A DNA stretch of 64,000 bases. Source: Sialis fuliginosa (Eukaryota; Arthropoda; Insecta; Megaloptera; Sialidae). The stretch covers positions 26,445,001 to 26,509,000 of the forward strand of contig OY540813.1 of the NCBI GenBank assembly GCA_961205875.1, written 5' to 3'. The position numbers and the translations under genes are program-made. Shown piece by piece: positions 52,994-62,910 of this stretch. The notes beneath the pieces were generated by a model. It was not told where the DNA came from and made no database searches. It saw only the letters and a list, made by a program, of their open reading frames with translations. Positions within the stretch are counted from its first letter, which is position 1. The number at the start of each line of letters is the position of its first letter.

Positions 52994-53182
52994 CACAGGT
53001 TGCCTCAGTAGCTTTTGACCAATCAGCTTGGGCACCCCAGATGACGTATTTTCCCCTTCTTGCGCTGAGTTACAAAGCTATGTATATTTGTTATGATTGG
53101 GCACATCATTACCCCTCACCACATTTGGGCACTCCAGATGACGTATTTCTCACTCTCTCACCGAGCTACTGAGGCTACCTTG
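52994..53182. mobile_element. 189-bp TA-flanked MITE with internal direct repeat
   Basis: Left end CACAGGTTGCCTCAGTAGC; right end reverse-complemented CAAGGTAGCCTCAGTAGC. TA lies outside both (52992-52993, 53183-53184). Internally, GGGCACCCCAGATGACGTAT and GGGCACTCCAGATGACGTAT are ~96 bp apart. The 74-residue frame across it is a shadow of this duplication. Confidence 0.7.
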
Positions 53183-53342
53183 TACTTTCCATACCTCATT
53201 TACCAATAAATTGAAAAACATTTTAATACCTCCTACCTGTTAATCATGTTTATAAAAACTTTTTTTATAAGTGTGTTTAATCGTTTTGCTTCCGAATGGT
53301 TCCAATCTAACTATAGAAAACTATCAGTTTTAAATTTAAAAA

Positions 53343-54116
53343 AAACGGCCAAGTGCGTGTTGGGCACGCACATGATAGGTTTCCGTAGTCATTACGATGT
53401 ATAAACAAGAGTTATTTCAATTTTTTTTATAAACTATTCTAGCTACAGTGTTCGTTATAATTTTCATTGAAAGTGCTAACTAAAAGCTACATTCTGAATT
53501 GAATTATTTTTTTTTAGATTTTTTGTATCGATTGTTTAGAAAGTAGTGGGGGGCGCTCTGATAACGACATTTAAATGCAAATATATCGTGACTAAAGGGA
53601 TAAAATCAATAGGTCATATAACATTTTTTGTTGCATTTTAGGAGACCTATCTAAAGATACCCCACTCAATGGGGTAAGTGAAAAAAAAATTGAGTACAAT
53701 TTTCAGTCTATGAGAGGGAGTCCAAAATAATTTTGACAGTGTTCGTTATAATTTTCAGTGGAAGTACTAATTAAAAGCTACAATCTGAATTTTTTTCAGA
53801 TTTTTTTGAGTAGATAGTTTAGAAATTAAGAGGGGCGACGCTCTGATAACGACATTTAAATGCAAATATATCGTGACTGAAGGGTTAAAATCAAAATGTC
53901 ATATAACATTTTTAATTGCATTTTAGGAGACCTATCTAAGTGGAAAAAAATGTGAGTTAACTTTTCAGTCTATGGAAAGGGGATAAAAAAATGTTTTTTC
54001 AAAAATCTTATCATTTCTGTTTTTGTGTTATCAGACTTCGTCCGTATACCAAATTTCATCTTAATCGGCTTACATGGCGAAACTATAAGGTTTCCTAGTT
54101 TTCTACGGAAACCTAA
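53343..54116 (+). mobile_element. Lepidopteran-type non-autonomous repeat, copy 2
   Basis: It begins AAACGGCCAAGTGCGTGTTG then 'GGCACGCACATGATAGG' and 'TTTCCGTAGTCATTACG', and ends 'TTTTCTACGGAAACCTA'. The centre contains an internal duplication of about 291 bp: 'ACAGTGTTCGTTATAATTTTC', shortened to CAGTGTTCGTTATAATTTTC, at 53446 and 53737, and 'GATAACGACATTTAAATGC' in each. Copy 1 (15314-16040) has one such unit plus an insertion. No coding capacity; the frames here only translate the repeat. Confidence 0.65.
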
Positions 54117-54616
54117 TAAAAAATCAATCAGTTTACACATTTTCAAACTTCCCACAATAATACAGAACATTAAACCAACATTAAAACAACAAACAAACAC
54201 CACACCATTAATAATCAACACAGGTTTAATAAAGCTTACAAATAAATGTATTACCCTGGAAACAAAACCTCATATTGCTCACACTCATCTGCATAACCAT
54301 TAACCTTTCTCTTGTCGGGGCCGCACAGACGATGTCTACAAACAGAAATCAAACATGGCTAATTGAAAGTGTTAAATTAAATCTGAATAATTCTGTTATA
54401 ATTGCATATATTTAAGTTTCGAGATTTTATTGATTACACCCCCCCCCCCTCCCCTCTCAAAGTTATTGTACTGTTAACAAGACTATGCTTTTATTATGTA
54501 TTTTTGAGAGCTGAAACTGAATTTGACAACAAAAAAACTCACCCCCAACAAAAATTACTATCGTTAAAAAATAGCAAAAAGCCGAGATAAATTTTTTTTT
54601 TATAAAATCTAATGAA
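54117..54616. other. AT-rich DNA with a C-rich tract
   Basis: A C-rich run (C9-11, then TCCCCTCTC) at about 54438-54458. 'TTTCTCTTGTCGGGGCCGCAC' near 54306 is a short unique-looking patch. No gene. Confidence 0.45.
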
Positions 54617-54624
54617 TCACTTAT

Positions 54625-54801
54625 AAGATCAGACTCTTCTCTTCAATATGCTGTTTTTGTATGGCTGTACGATCATTTTTAACCAACTTGTTCGGCTTTC
54701 CGAATTTCTTCTTGGTATTTTTGTGCGATAATTTTTTTTTTCAAAAATGGTCGTACAACAATACAAAAAAGCATATTGAAAAGAAAATTCTGATATACTA
54801 G
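54625..54801. mobile_element. 177-bp MITE, possible 8-bp duplication
   Basis: Left: ATCAGACTCTTCTCTTCAAT then 'ATGCTGTTTTTGTATGGCTG'. Right, reverse-complemented: ATCAGAATTTTCTTTTCAAT then 'ATGCTTTTTTGTATTGTTG', and both continue TACGA(T/C)CATTTTT. TCACTTAT occurs directly at 54617-54624 and 54802-54809. The outermost few bases of the two ends do not match each other, so the boundary may be a few bases off. An 8-bp duplication would suggest hAT. Confidence 0.55.
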
Positions 54802-55435
54802 TCACTTATTCGATTTGGTCAAAAAATTGATTATTTTCTATATTTTTGCATTTTTTTAACAATCACAAAAAATTTGAAGGGTCAACGAACTTTTTTATTT
54901 TAAAATTCATCTTCAGCGCTCTAAAAATACGTAAAAAGAACATTTCAGTTAAGAGTTTAAAACCTATTTTGTGGACCTGTGTTATTATAGAAGATAGGTA
55001 TTTCTTAAAATAAATATAATAAACTGTTGTCGTCAACACATGCCTTTTTATATCAAAAATTTACAAAAAAGAATGTCTACTAAAAATAAAAACATTAAGT
55101 TTAAAACACCGTTTTGATTGTAGAGCGTTCGCAAACAGACAGATACACAGATTTCATTGAAATAATGGTCGTACTCAATTTAGAGACCCTCAAAACGTAT
55201 AATTCTGTTGAAATCGCGAGTTCAAATTTTTACTTTGGTAAACATTATTTCATGTATTTATTAAAACGTAATAATCATCAGATAATTACCAAAATTTTGT
55301 GAAATGTTGTACCTTTTATCAACACTTTAATTTACGAAAGGAGTTTCTTAAAGAACTCATAAATTGAATTGACTTACAATTTCTTTCAACATATATATTT
55401 TTACCCGACTGCTCAAAGCAAAAGAGCAAAAGAGT
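54802..55435. other. AT-rich DNA, worn repeat fragment
   Basis: 'CGTTCGCAAACAGACAGAT' then 'TTTCATTGAAATAATGGTCG' at 55126-55170 is of the GACAGA...ATGG(C/T)G type seen at 39900. The 62-residue frame through it is not a gene. Confidence 0.4.
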
Positions 55436-56228
55436 AATGTGTGGCTACGCTCACGTGGACTACGAAATTATTGCTTAGGATTTTTGAAAAATATAGAATA
55501 ATAGAATTAAGTACAAACACGATTAGTTATTATTGTTATAATAACTTATCAATTGTTCTGTTTAAATTTAAAAGCTAATTATTAAAAACAAAATAAACAA
55601 TTAACGATCAAGAAAGTCCGAATGCTAGCGCAGCCGAGCGTATGGCATACGCTCCCCTCTACCCGAGCGACCGCGGACGCCTGGACACGGCTTTTCATGA
55701 TATTATAGTAACATTTTATTTATTTCATGTTATTTGCTAAACTATAAGACCAAATTGGATGCTACAATTATATCTACATTAAGTACTTATGACGATGAAG
55801 TCATTTATTATGATAAGGATTAATGTTTTGCAGGTCATAAGTCCACGTAAACAAAACCTAATTATTTTTAATTTTCTTTGTAACATAAAAGCAGTTATTG
55901 AGGCTTAAATATAAAAGTTACACATATGGTGTCCCGGACTTTTTTTAGATCTTTTGACTCTATACAATTCTTTACACCATTATTTTGTTCAATATTGAAC
56001 GGTTTAAGCAGCGGACTGACAAGAGCGCGCCGGCGGCAAACTTTTTTCCGACTTGATTTACTATTATTGTCACTGCCTAGTTGTTATGTTACCTAACGTA
56101 ACAAAATATAACCTATAACCTGGCCATGAATTAAAAAAAATGTAAATCGGATAAGTGGTTCTCGAGTGATAAGCGCACTAACGGACAGACAGACAGAGAG
56201 AGACACGTTGAGCTTTATATACATATAT
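55436..56228 (-). mobile_element. Helitron-like non-autonomous element, minus-strand copy
   Basis: Read on the minus strand: 'AAAGCTCAACGTGTCTCTC', '(TGTC)n', 'CACTCGAGAACCACTTATCC', 'CAGGTTATAGGTTATATTTT', 'ATTGAACAAAATAATGG', 'AAAACATTAATCCTTATCAT', 'ATCCAATTTGGTC' and a worn end 'GTAGTCCACGTGAGCGTAGC'. This order matches 59503-60365. A GC-rich patch at 55630-55695 (CGCAGCCGAGCG, CGAGCGACCGCGGACGCC) is not shared with the other copies. No Rep/helicase frame. The Helitron reading rests on the CTAG|T end of its relatives. Confidence 0.6.
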
Positions 56229-57354
56229 AGATGTAGTTATGTAATTATTTACATTAAAACAATATACTATCAATAAGCAATAAAATGTGAAATTGTTCTT
56301 TCCAACCAGTTCTAAATTACAAAGGATAAAATAATAAAAATAATTTAAAAATTTTATTACTCTTCTGGAAACCAATTAAATCTCAATAATTATTAAATAA
56401 AACATGCAATAAACAACGTAACAAAACGAAAATAATCGTTTATGATTGGTAGGAGTACAATTCAAACTAAGTTCAATACTGTAAAAATATTTTACATATG
56501 TGCTCTGCAAATTTTTACGACCCAAGTGATAGTAAATTTTATCGTTTTTGTTATATTGTTGTTCAGAAAATTGTGCATTGATTTTTAATTAAGTTACATT
56601 TTAATATTTATTCCCATGTTAACACACAATATGTTATTATAAAAATATTTTGAAGTTTGACAGAACCTGTTCTGCAGTTCATTGTTTATTAAATAAAATA
56701 CTGTGAAAATAGTTATAGAAAATATTACTAAATGTTCAATTTATATTTTAAGATGAATTTTAATTTTAATATTTAACAACTTAACAAAAGAAACAGAAAC
56801 ACTTCTGCTTAGAAAATATATTATTTTTAATGAATTTAAAAACAAGAATAAGGAATATGTTGGTAAATCTGTAATAAGATTTTTTATAGATTCATTGGAA
56901 AAGTTATATATTCTAAGGAACATTGACATTTGATTGTTAAATAAAATTGACCTACACTATTTTAAATTTATTTTTAAACATTAGTAAAAAAATATAAGTA
57001 TACAAAATACAATAGTTACTATTAATGATTCTTTTAGAATTGAAAAAATAATGTACATTGATTTATTAGCACACACAAAGCATGCTTTGCAGTGTCGTAT
57101 TAATTAATATGCTCTTATTACTACGAATTTTAAAAATACGTTGAGTTAAAAAATAATGAGTCATAAAAGTGGGTATATTATGAAAATATATGAAAGAAGA
57201 ATTGATCCTATTAGGATCTGGTATTCCATATAACACATTCTACAAAAATAATGAACGTCGATTTGCAAAGTTTAAACAAAAATTTGATACGGCCACTATG
57301 AGAGCGATTATTTTCCTAAAATTTAACATATCTACAATAATCTAAACAAATGTC
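56229..57354. other. AT-rich DNA, nothing recognised
   Basis: No gene or element ends. Frames at 56178-56375 and 56741-56929 are without domains. Confidence 0.5.
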
Positions 57355-57408
57355 CGGATCGAATTTCAAAATATTAAATTATAATTTAATTATTCGAAAT
57401 TCGATCCG
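57355..57408. other. Perfect 13-bp stem palindrome
   Basis: CGGATCGAATTTC and GAAATTCGATCCG flank a 28-nt A/T-only centre that is itself largely self-complementary (ATTAAATTATAATTTAATTA-like). It could be a miniature element or an old hairpin relic. Confidence 0.55.
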
Positions 57409-57608
57409 ATTTATAAATTGAAAAAAAAGGTAAAATTGTGTATTTTGTATTCAACAATTTTAAAATAATTGGTAGATACACTCATGTGTTTTTCAAAAAA
57501 AAAAATATTTTTTCATTAAAGTTTTGGCGTTAGGATGAGCCCCGTACAACCACGACTGCTAATTCCAAACTTAAATTGGCATAAACAGCGGGGAGACCTG
57601 ACCCCCTG

Positions 57609-57724
57609 CAGTGGCGTAACCAATGGGAAGGCCAGCTGGTTACACCATATAATATTTATATCTTTAATGACACACTTATTTGTAAATGCCCCCTCCCTCC
57701 TTAAAAAATATGGTTACGCCACTG
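57609..57724. mobile_element. 116-bp hAT-type MITE
   Basis: CAGTGGCGTAACCA at the left and TGGTTACGCCACTG at the right are exact inverses over 14 bp. This is a classic animal hAT terminus. The 8-bp flanks (ACCCCCTG left, AAACTTAA right) do not match, so the left or right edge may have been rearranged, or a second CGCCACTGG at about 57824 is the true partner of another copy. The 65-residue frame over it is not a gene. Confidence 0.65.
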
Positions 57725-58203
57725 AAACTTAATCACTTAATCAAAATTAGTTAAACCATGATTGTTTTTGCTTTATGCAAACCACCATTAAGGTACAGTC
57801 CCACTGAAATTTTAACTTTACGCCGCCACTGGTTGATCTCATTTGTGCTAACTGACCGTTTTTTCTACACCGTTGTGAAACGCCGAATGTATGGACCCTT
57901 ACCCTATAATTAATCTCAGCTCGTATTATACTCCCACATAAAAGTCACATATAAAACTCAGTTTGATTTAAAATGGAGGAATTATTTTTTTAAATTATTT
58001 CAATATTCAAAATGGCATTTGTTGCATATATAAATTATACTTGTGTAAATTAAAAAAATAATTAATTTAAAAATAAAATAGTGAAAGCCCGACAGCTTAT
58101 AATTATTTTTATGCTATCTTGCATTAAGGTCTGGTATAATAACTAACTGGACAAAAGGTTTAATTAAATTAGCTACAAAAATTTGTCTATTTAATAACTA
58201 GGT
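57725..58203. other. AT-rich DNA, possible second hAT end
   Basis: 'CTTTACGCCGCCACTGG' at about 57816 is a single hAT-like terminus on the minus strand. Otherwise nothing recognised. Confidence 0.35.
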
Positions 58204-58370
58204 TGGAGAAAAATGAGATTGAAATTTTAGGAAGAATTAAAAATTTTACCATCCGTATAACAATAATTTATACACTTATTGTATTTTTAAATAAAAGATT
58301 ATAATTATGGATTCGAATTTTTATTTAAGAATTGTGATATTTCCTAAAATTAGAGTCCCATTTTTCTCCA
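58204..58370. mobile_element. 167-bp fold-back MITE
   Basis: Left TTGGAGAAAAATGAGATTGA then AATTTTAGGAA; right reverse-complemented ATGGAGAAAAATGGGACTCT then AATTTTAGGAA. About 30 bp of inverted match. Target duplication not clear. Confidence 0.6.
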
Positions 58371-59137
58371 TGTAGAAAGAGCCTATTTCTAAAGACAGAG
58401 CAGACAAAAACAAACGTTAGTTAATAATTTTTGTGTCTATCGGAGAACTTTGTTGAGTAAACAGTAACTGTATGAACAAACATTAAGATATTGTGATTTA
58501 TTATGTCATTTAAGTAATACACTATTTGATTGTAAATAATAAATTTTCATAAAATTATACAATATTGAGACCACAACTATTGATAATACATATTGGTCTA
58601 AATAGAATTGTTTTATTTTCAATGATACCAAATATGACCTTTTATGTCATTTAAAAAATAGCATGCCTTTAAAACTATTAGTATATAATCATGAAGAAGA
58701 AAAACCCGTGCATGTATTAAATCACTTACACACCGACTCATACATGTACGTAAATTATATAATCCAACAGCGTAGATAGCTAAATATGATTTGATAATCC
58801 TGTGAAAGCGCGTCCTTATCGAGCCCATGCATCGGCCGGTTTATTCCGTCTTCCGCTTCTCGATGTGTATTCTGTATCGAGCCAGCAACGGTTATCTGAC
58901 TTTCTTAATTGTTCTGAATAATATCATCCCATTTCCTTTCTGCAGTTGATAAATAAAACGAAAATTAGTTCGCCCTCCGACTTAATTATTTATATAAACT
59001 TATCATTATTTTTCTTATGTTCACTGTACTTTATGAAATTATTATCTTCAGTATTTATTCGTTTATTATAATGTGTGCTATTGTATTGGTTCTATGTTTT
59101 ATAATTGAAATCTGAAATGTTTTACATCCTTAATATA
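58371..59137. other. AT-rich DNA; short unique patch
   Basis: 'GCATCGGCCGGTTTATTCCG' and 'ATCGAGCCAGCAACGG' near 58828-58895 are richer than the flanks. No domain in the 69-residue minus frame at 58619-58828. Confidence 0.4.
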
Positions 59138-59502
59138 CATATATATAAAGATCAACGTGTCTCTGTCTGTTTGTCCGTCTGTCCGTTGGTACGTTTATCA
59201 CTCGAGAACCACTTATCCGATTATGATAGACACGGGGCAGAGGGAATGATCACAGGCCGGTATTCTTTTGATTGTCAATTGTTTATTTTGTTTTCAATAA
59301 TTAACTTTTAAATTTAAATAGAACAAAACTTATTTTTACTTTTTGTTCTGACTCGTTTTTGTTAGGAAGGTAATTTAAGTGTTGTTTGGTTTTTATTACA
59401 ATAATAACTAATCGTGTTTGTACTTAATTCAACTATATTTTTTTAAATCCCTAATAATAATTCCGTAGTCCACGCGAGCGAAGCCGTGTGAGCCGAGCTA
59501 GT
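59138..59502 (+). mobile_element. Helitron-like copy, internally deleted
   Basis: It opens ATATATAAAGATCAACGTGT then '(CTGT)n', 'CACTCGAGAACCACTTATCC' and closes 'GTAGTCCACGCGAGCGAAGC' then CGAGCTAG|T. Compared with the following copy it lacks about 480 bp of the centre. It is directly followed by another copy in the same orientation. Confidence 0.65.
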
Positions 59503-60365
59503 ACATATATAAAGCTCAATGTCTCTCTGCATATCTGTGTATCAGTCTGTGTGTCTGTCTGTCTGTTCATTAGTGCACTTATAACTCGAGAACCGAATTT
59601 ATCCGATTTACGTGTTTTTTGTTTTGTTTTTTTTTAATTCATAGATATGTTCTCTGGCCAGGTTATAGAATATATTTTGTTACGAAGGAATAAGCAGTGA
59701 CTATTATAATAAATCGAGTCAAAAAAATTTGCCACCAGCAATACGCTACCTAAACCGTTAAATATTGAACAAAATAATGTAGTAAAAAATTGTGTAGCAT
59801 CAAAAGATCTCAAATAAAGTCCGCGATACCATATACATAAATATCTAACTCTTATATTTAAACCACAACGACTGCTTTTATGTTACAAAGAAAATTAAAA
59901 ATGTTTGGGTTCTGGACTTATGACCTACAAAACATTAATCCTTATCGAAATAAATAATTTCATCGTCATAAGTACTTAATGTAGATATATTTTGCCTTTT
60001 ACGGCATCCAATTTGGTCATTTAGTTTAGGAAATAACTTTAAATAAGTTATATATGGTAAAATATTATTAATAACGCGCGAAAAAGTGCCGCGTCGGAGC
60101 ATCTCGGCCACCATTCGAACTCCTTCGACTCTGCCGTTGTCTTTGAAAGACAATTTTTTTTTTCAACAAATAATTTTTAAATTCAAACAGAACAAAAATT
60201 ATTTGTACTTTTTATTCTGTTTCGTTTTTGTTAGGTAACTGAGGTTTTGATTAGTTATTATTACAATAATAACTAATCGTGTTTGTACTTAATTGAATTA
60301 TATTTTTCAAAAATCCTAACCAATAATTCCGTAGTCCACGCGAGCGAAGCCGCGGGAACAGCTAG
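59503..60365 (+). mobile_element. Helitron-like copy, full non-autonomous form
   Basis: From ACATATATAAAGCTCAATG to GCCGCGGGAACAGCTAG before T (CTAG at 60362-60365). Centre: 'GCCAGGTTATAGAATATATT', 'TTAAATATTGAACAAAATAA', 'ACTTATGACC' and 'AAAACATTAATCCTTATCG'. A 72-residue minus-strand frame (59935-60153) begins MSFKDNGRVEGVRMVAEMLR; part of its DNA has no counterpart in the copy at 55436. I recognise no domain in it. Confidence 0.65.
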
Positions 60366-61202
60366 TATATTATAAAATGTATTCTAGTTTTTGAAATTCC
60401 AAATAATTTTTTTTAAAACAGCTTAACTGAAAGATCTGAAATAAATGCCATTTTCGTGGTTTTGGCCCTGTTTTTTTAAAATTAATATTAATATTTTTGT
60501 TATGTTTAACAAGGTCGACAGCAGGAGCATTGAATTTTTTTTAGTTGCACTCCATCACTTGAATTTTTGAAAAAAATACCTGATCCTTCGAAACTGGGAC
60601 ATTAGGTATATTTAATTTCAATAATATTGTAAGAATTAGAATAAAGTAATTATATTCTAAGGTTAAAAAAGCAAAGACAGATTAATAAGAAATATAATAT
60701 GAACACTTTTTTTATATCAAATTTTACTTTAGTAATAACTAATGTTAATAAAACAAAATTCAGAAATAAAAAAAACTAAAAATATTGAACTGAAATTACA
60801 TTCTCAAGTCGTCGTGAGTTGGAAAATATTGAAGAAGAACTGTAAGTAAATTTTTAAAGTTGTTGAAACTTCGATTAGTATGTTTTATAGCAGTAATTCA
60901 CATAAAATATTAAATCCAAATGATGAAAACTTTATTTTATATCGTAGATACAAAACAAAATAAAAGTTTACAAAATGTAGTAAAGAAGTTTTACCTTTCT
61001 GTAGTGTATATTGTTGTAGTTCTATATCTCTCAAATATTCTAGAAATTCCAATAATAAATATATAAAAAGTATTACTCAGGCGCGTATACAATTTATAAA
61101 TTGGGAGGGGATTTAAAAAGTGGACAAAACAAATTTTAATGTATATAAGAAAGAACTTATCTAAGAAACACTTTTTTTTAATTTCATTTGTGTTAATTTT
61201 TA
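60366..61202. other. AT-rich DNA, nothing firm
   Basis: 'GATCCTTCGAAACTGGGACA' at 60583-60602 resembles 'GATTCTTCGAAATTGGAACA' at 48811-48830, so these may be two fragments of one repeat. Confidence 0.4.
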
Positions 61203-61290
61203 GTGCTTCATACCGAAATCGGAAAAAGGAACACTTATGGATTCAACACTGTGTCGACTGTCTGTCCATCTGACTCTGTCACAGCCTTCT
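61203..61290 (+). repeat. Dispersed repeat, partner of 19519-19600
   Basis: 'TTCATACCGAAATCGGAAA', 'GGATTCAACACTGTGTCG' and 'GTCACAGCCTTCTTG' align with 19519-19600 in order. Confidence 0.5.
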
Positions 61291-61650
61291 TGTTACTGAA
61301 CAGTTTGATCTAAAAAGCTGAGATTTTGCAGTATAGTATTTTTCAAAAATAATTCAAAATTGTTATCAAAATTTATAGTACATTTGATTGTGATTTTTAA
61401 TAAACGAACTTTTAAATATAAATAGTAATACTTTGATTTGCTAAATTATGTTAAATTGACATAATCTAATAAATTGTTAAACTATGCGGTACTATACTCA
61501 ATTCACACTCTTTCAATTTTGAAAAAAATACGATTCGGTTGGATTATTTTTTCGAATATATGCCGTGCCAAATCTTCCTAAACTATAATATATACATCTC
61601 CAGTAGATTTTGATAATACTTAAAAACACTTTTTTTAATACAAGTCTTGA

Positions 61651-61813
61651 GGTGATCTTGATATGGATCTTGGCTTCTGGGTGTAAGCCGCGTCGATTTG
61701 GTCGTGTTATCGACCAACGTTTCGTCACACATTGCAGTGGACACCTTCAAGGCTCTTCTAAAAGTGCATTTTTAGAAGTCTACTGCAATGTGTGACGAAA
61801 CGTTGGCCGATAA
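61651..61813. mobile_element. Fold-back, family G copy 3 (one arm shortened)
   Basis: Left arm: GGTGATCTTGATATGGATCT, then 'GTAAGCCGCGTCGATTTGG', 'CAACGTTTCGTCACACATTG'. The right arm holds only the inner part: 'CTGCAATGTGTGACGAAACG' then 'TTGGCCGATAA'. The centre 'TTCTAAAAGTGCATTTTTAGAAG' folds tightly. Shared with 28472-28733 and 23714-23832. Confidence 0.7.
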
Positions 61814-62487
61814 TCATCATAAAATAGTTATTTTTACCATTATTTTTATTTTATAAAGGGAGAGTTAGCAGTGAATCCGCTCTTTGTATTACCATAAACC
61901 AGGCTAAGAAATCGCCAGATAAACTAGATCATCTTGTTTAAATGTTAGATAAATACAAAAAAATCAAACAATGAATAAATCTACATATATACTTAATTAT
62001 AGAACATGATAGAACTTTTAATTGAAAAATAATAGGCGTAGGTTTTTACATGGAAATGTATAAAACAATCATACACCAGTATCTCATACTGTTGTTTAAA
62101 TTTAAATTTATAAAAAAATCCCCTCTTATACTACAATACACATCGGACCAATCATGAATGTGATTCATTTACAAAACATTGCAATAACTCATATCTGTAT
62201 CATCAAACAGATACAGATTTCCAGTGGCGCGATCTCTATTGGTATCAAAGAGAACAATTTCAAATATAATTGTGCAAATAATTTTTAATTGACACAATTT
62301 AATATTTCTCCAAAAATAAATCATATACTTTCACTTAAACTTAAGAAATATTCAATTAAAGATCTATTTTTACATTTGAAATACAACAAAAAAATGTAGG
62401 TATAATATTTCACATATCATGGGGTTATCCTTCTGTTATACCTACATTTTTATGGTAATTTTCCAATAAAATTTTCTTCATGTAGAA
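61814..62487. other. AT-rich DNA with a small hairpin
   Basis: ATCTGTATC and GATACAGAT at about 62193-62218 form a 9-bp stem. 'TTCCAGTGGCGCGATC' at about 62220 is a single hAT-like start. No gene. Confidence 0.4.
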
Positions 62488-62683
62488 TAAAGGTTCTTAA
62501 ACTTTTCTACCCACGACTCCTTTTCCATCCCTTGTAATGTAATATAAGTTTTTTGATAGGTTTATTTATTATTCAATACAAAAGAAACATTCAGAATATT
62601 TTAATTGCATTAAGCTAAACTTTCAACGATTTCATATCCCCCTCAGAATCTTTATGCGGCTCATAATTTGAGAACTTCTGTGT
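62488..62683. mobile_element. ~195-bp hAT-like MITE
   Basis: Left AAAGGTTCTTAAACTTTTCT then 'ACCCACGACTCC'; right reverse-complemented CACAGAAGTTCTCAAATTAT then 'GAGCCGCATAAAG'. (A/G)(A/G)GTTCT(C/T)AAA ends with 'ACCCACGACTCC' are familiar from hAT MITEs. Flanking 8-mers are only partly alike. Confidence 0.5.
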
Positions 62684-62699
62684 TAGAGTTAGAATTTTG

Positions 62700-62910
62700 A
62701 AACTAAGGAGGTTGCGGTAAATCGTATCCGAGACCTAAACAGTATTTGAAATATTAGTTTCCTACTCGCTGCTAAGCCCCGAGACCAGCACAGACCAAAA
62801 CTAACAATAAGTAATAAAAAACCGTATCCGAAACCGTATTTGCAATAATTTCATATCCGAATTCGAGCCTGAACCCAAAAAAAATAAAAAAATATCCCTA
62901 TCCAATATGT
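62700..62910 (+). repeat. CCGTATCCGAAACC-type self-similar segment
   Basis: 'AATCGTATCCGAGACC', 'ACCGTATCCGAAACCGTATT' and 'CATATCCGAATTCGAGCC' recur as variants, ending 'ATATCCCTATCC'. It resembles the GTTTCGGAT-type segment at 31560-31795 in reverse sense, so the two may belong to one hAT-like family. Confidence 0.45.

Noticed and set aside
54438-54458. C-rich tract as an i-motif or regulatory site
   Set aside because: A single short run; no supporting context.
57355-57408. miRNA precursor
   Set aside because: Short perfect stem with a 28-nt A/T-only centre does not look like an insect miRNA hairpin; kept only as a palindrome.
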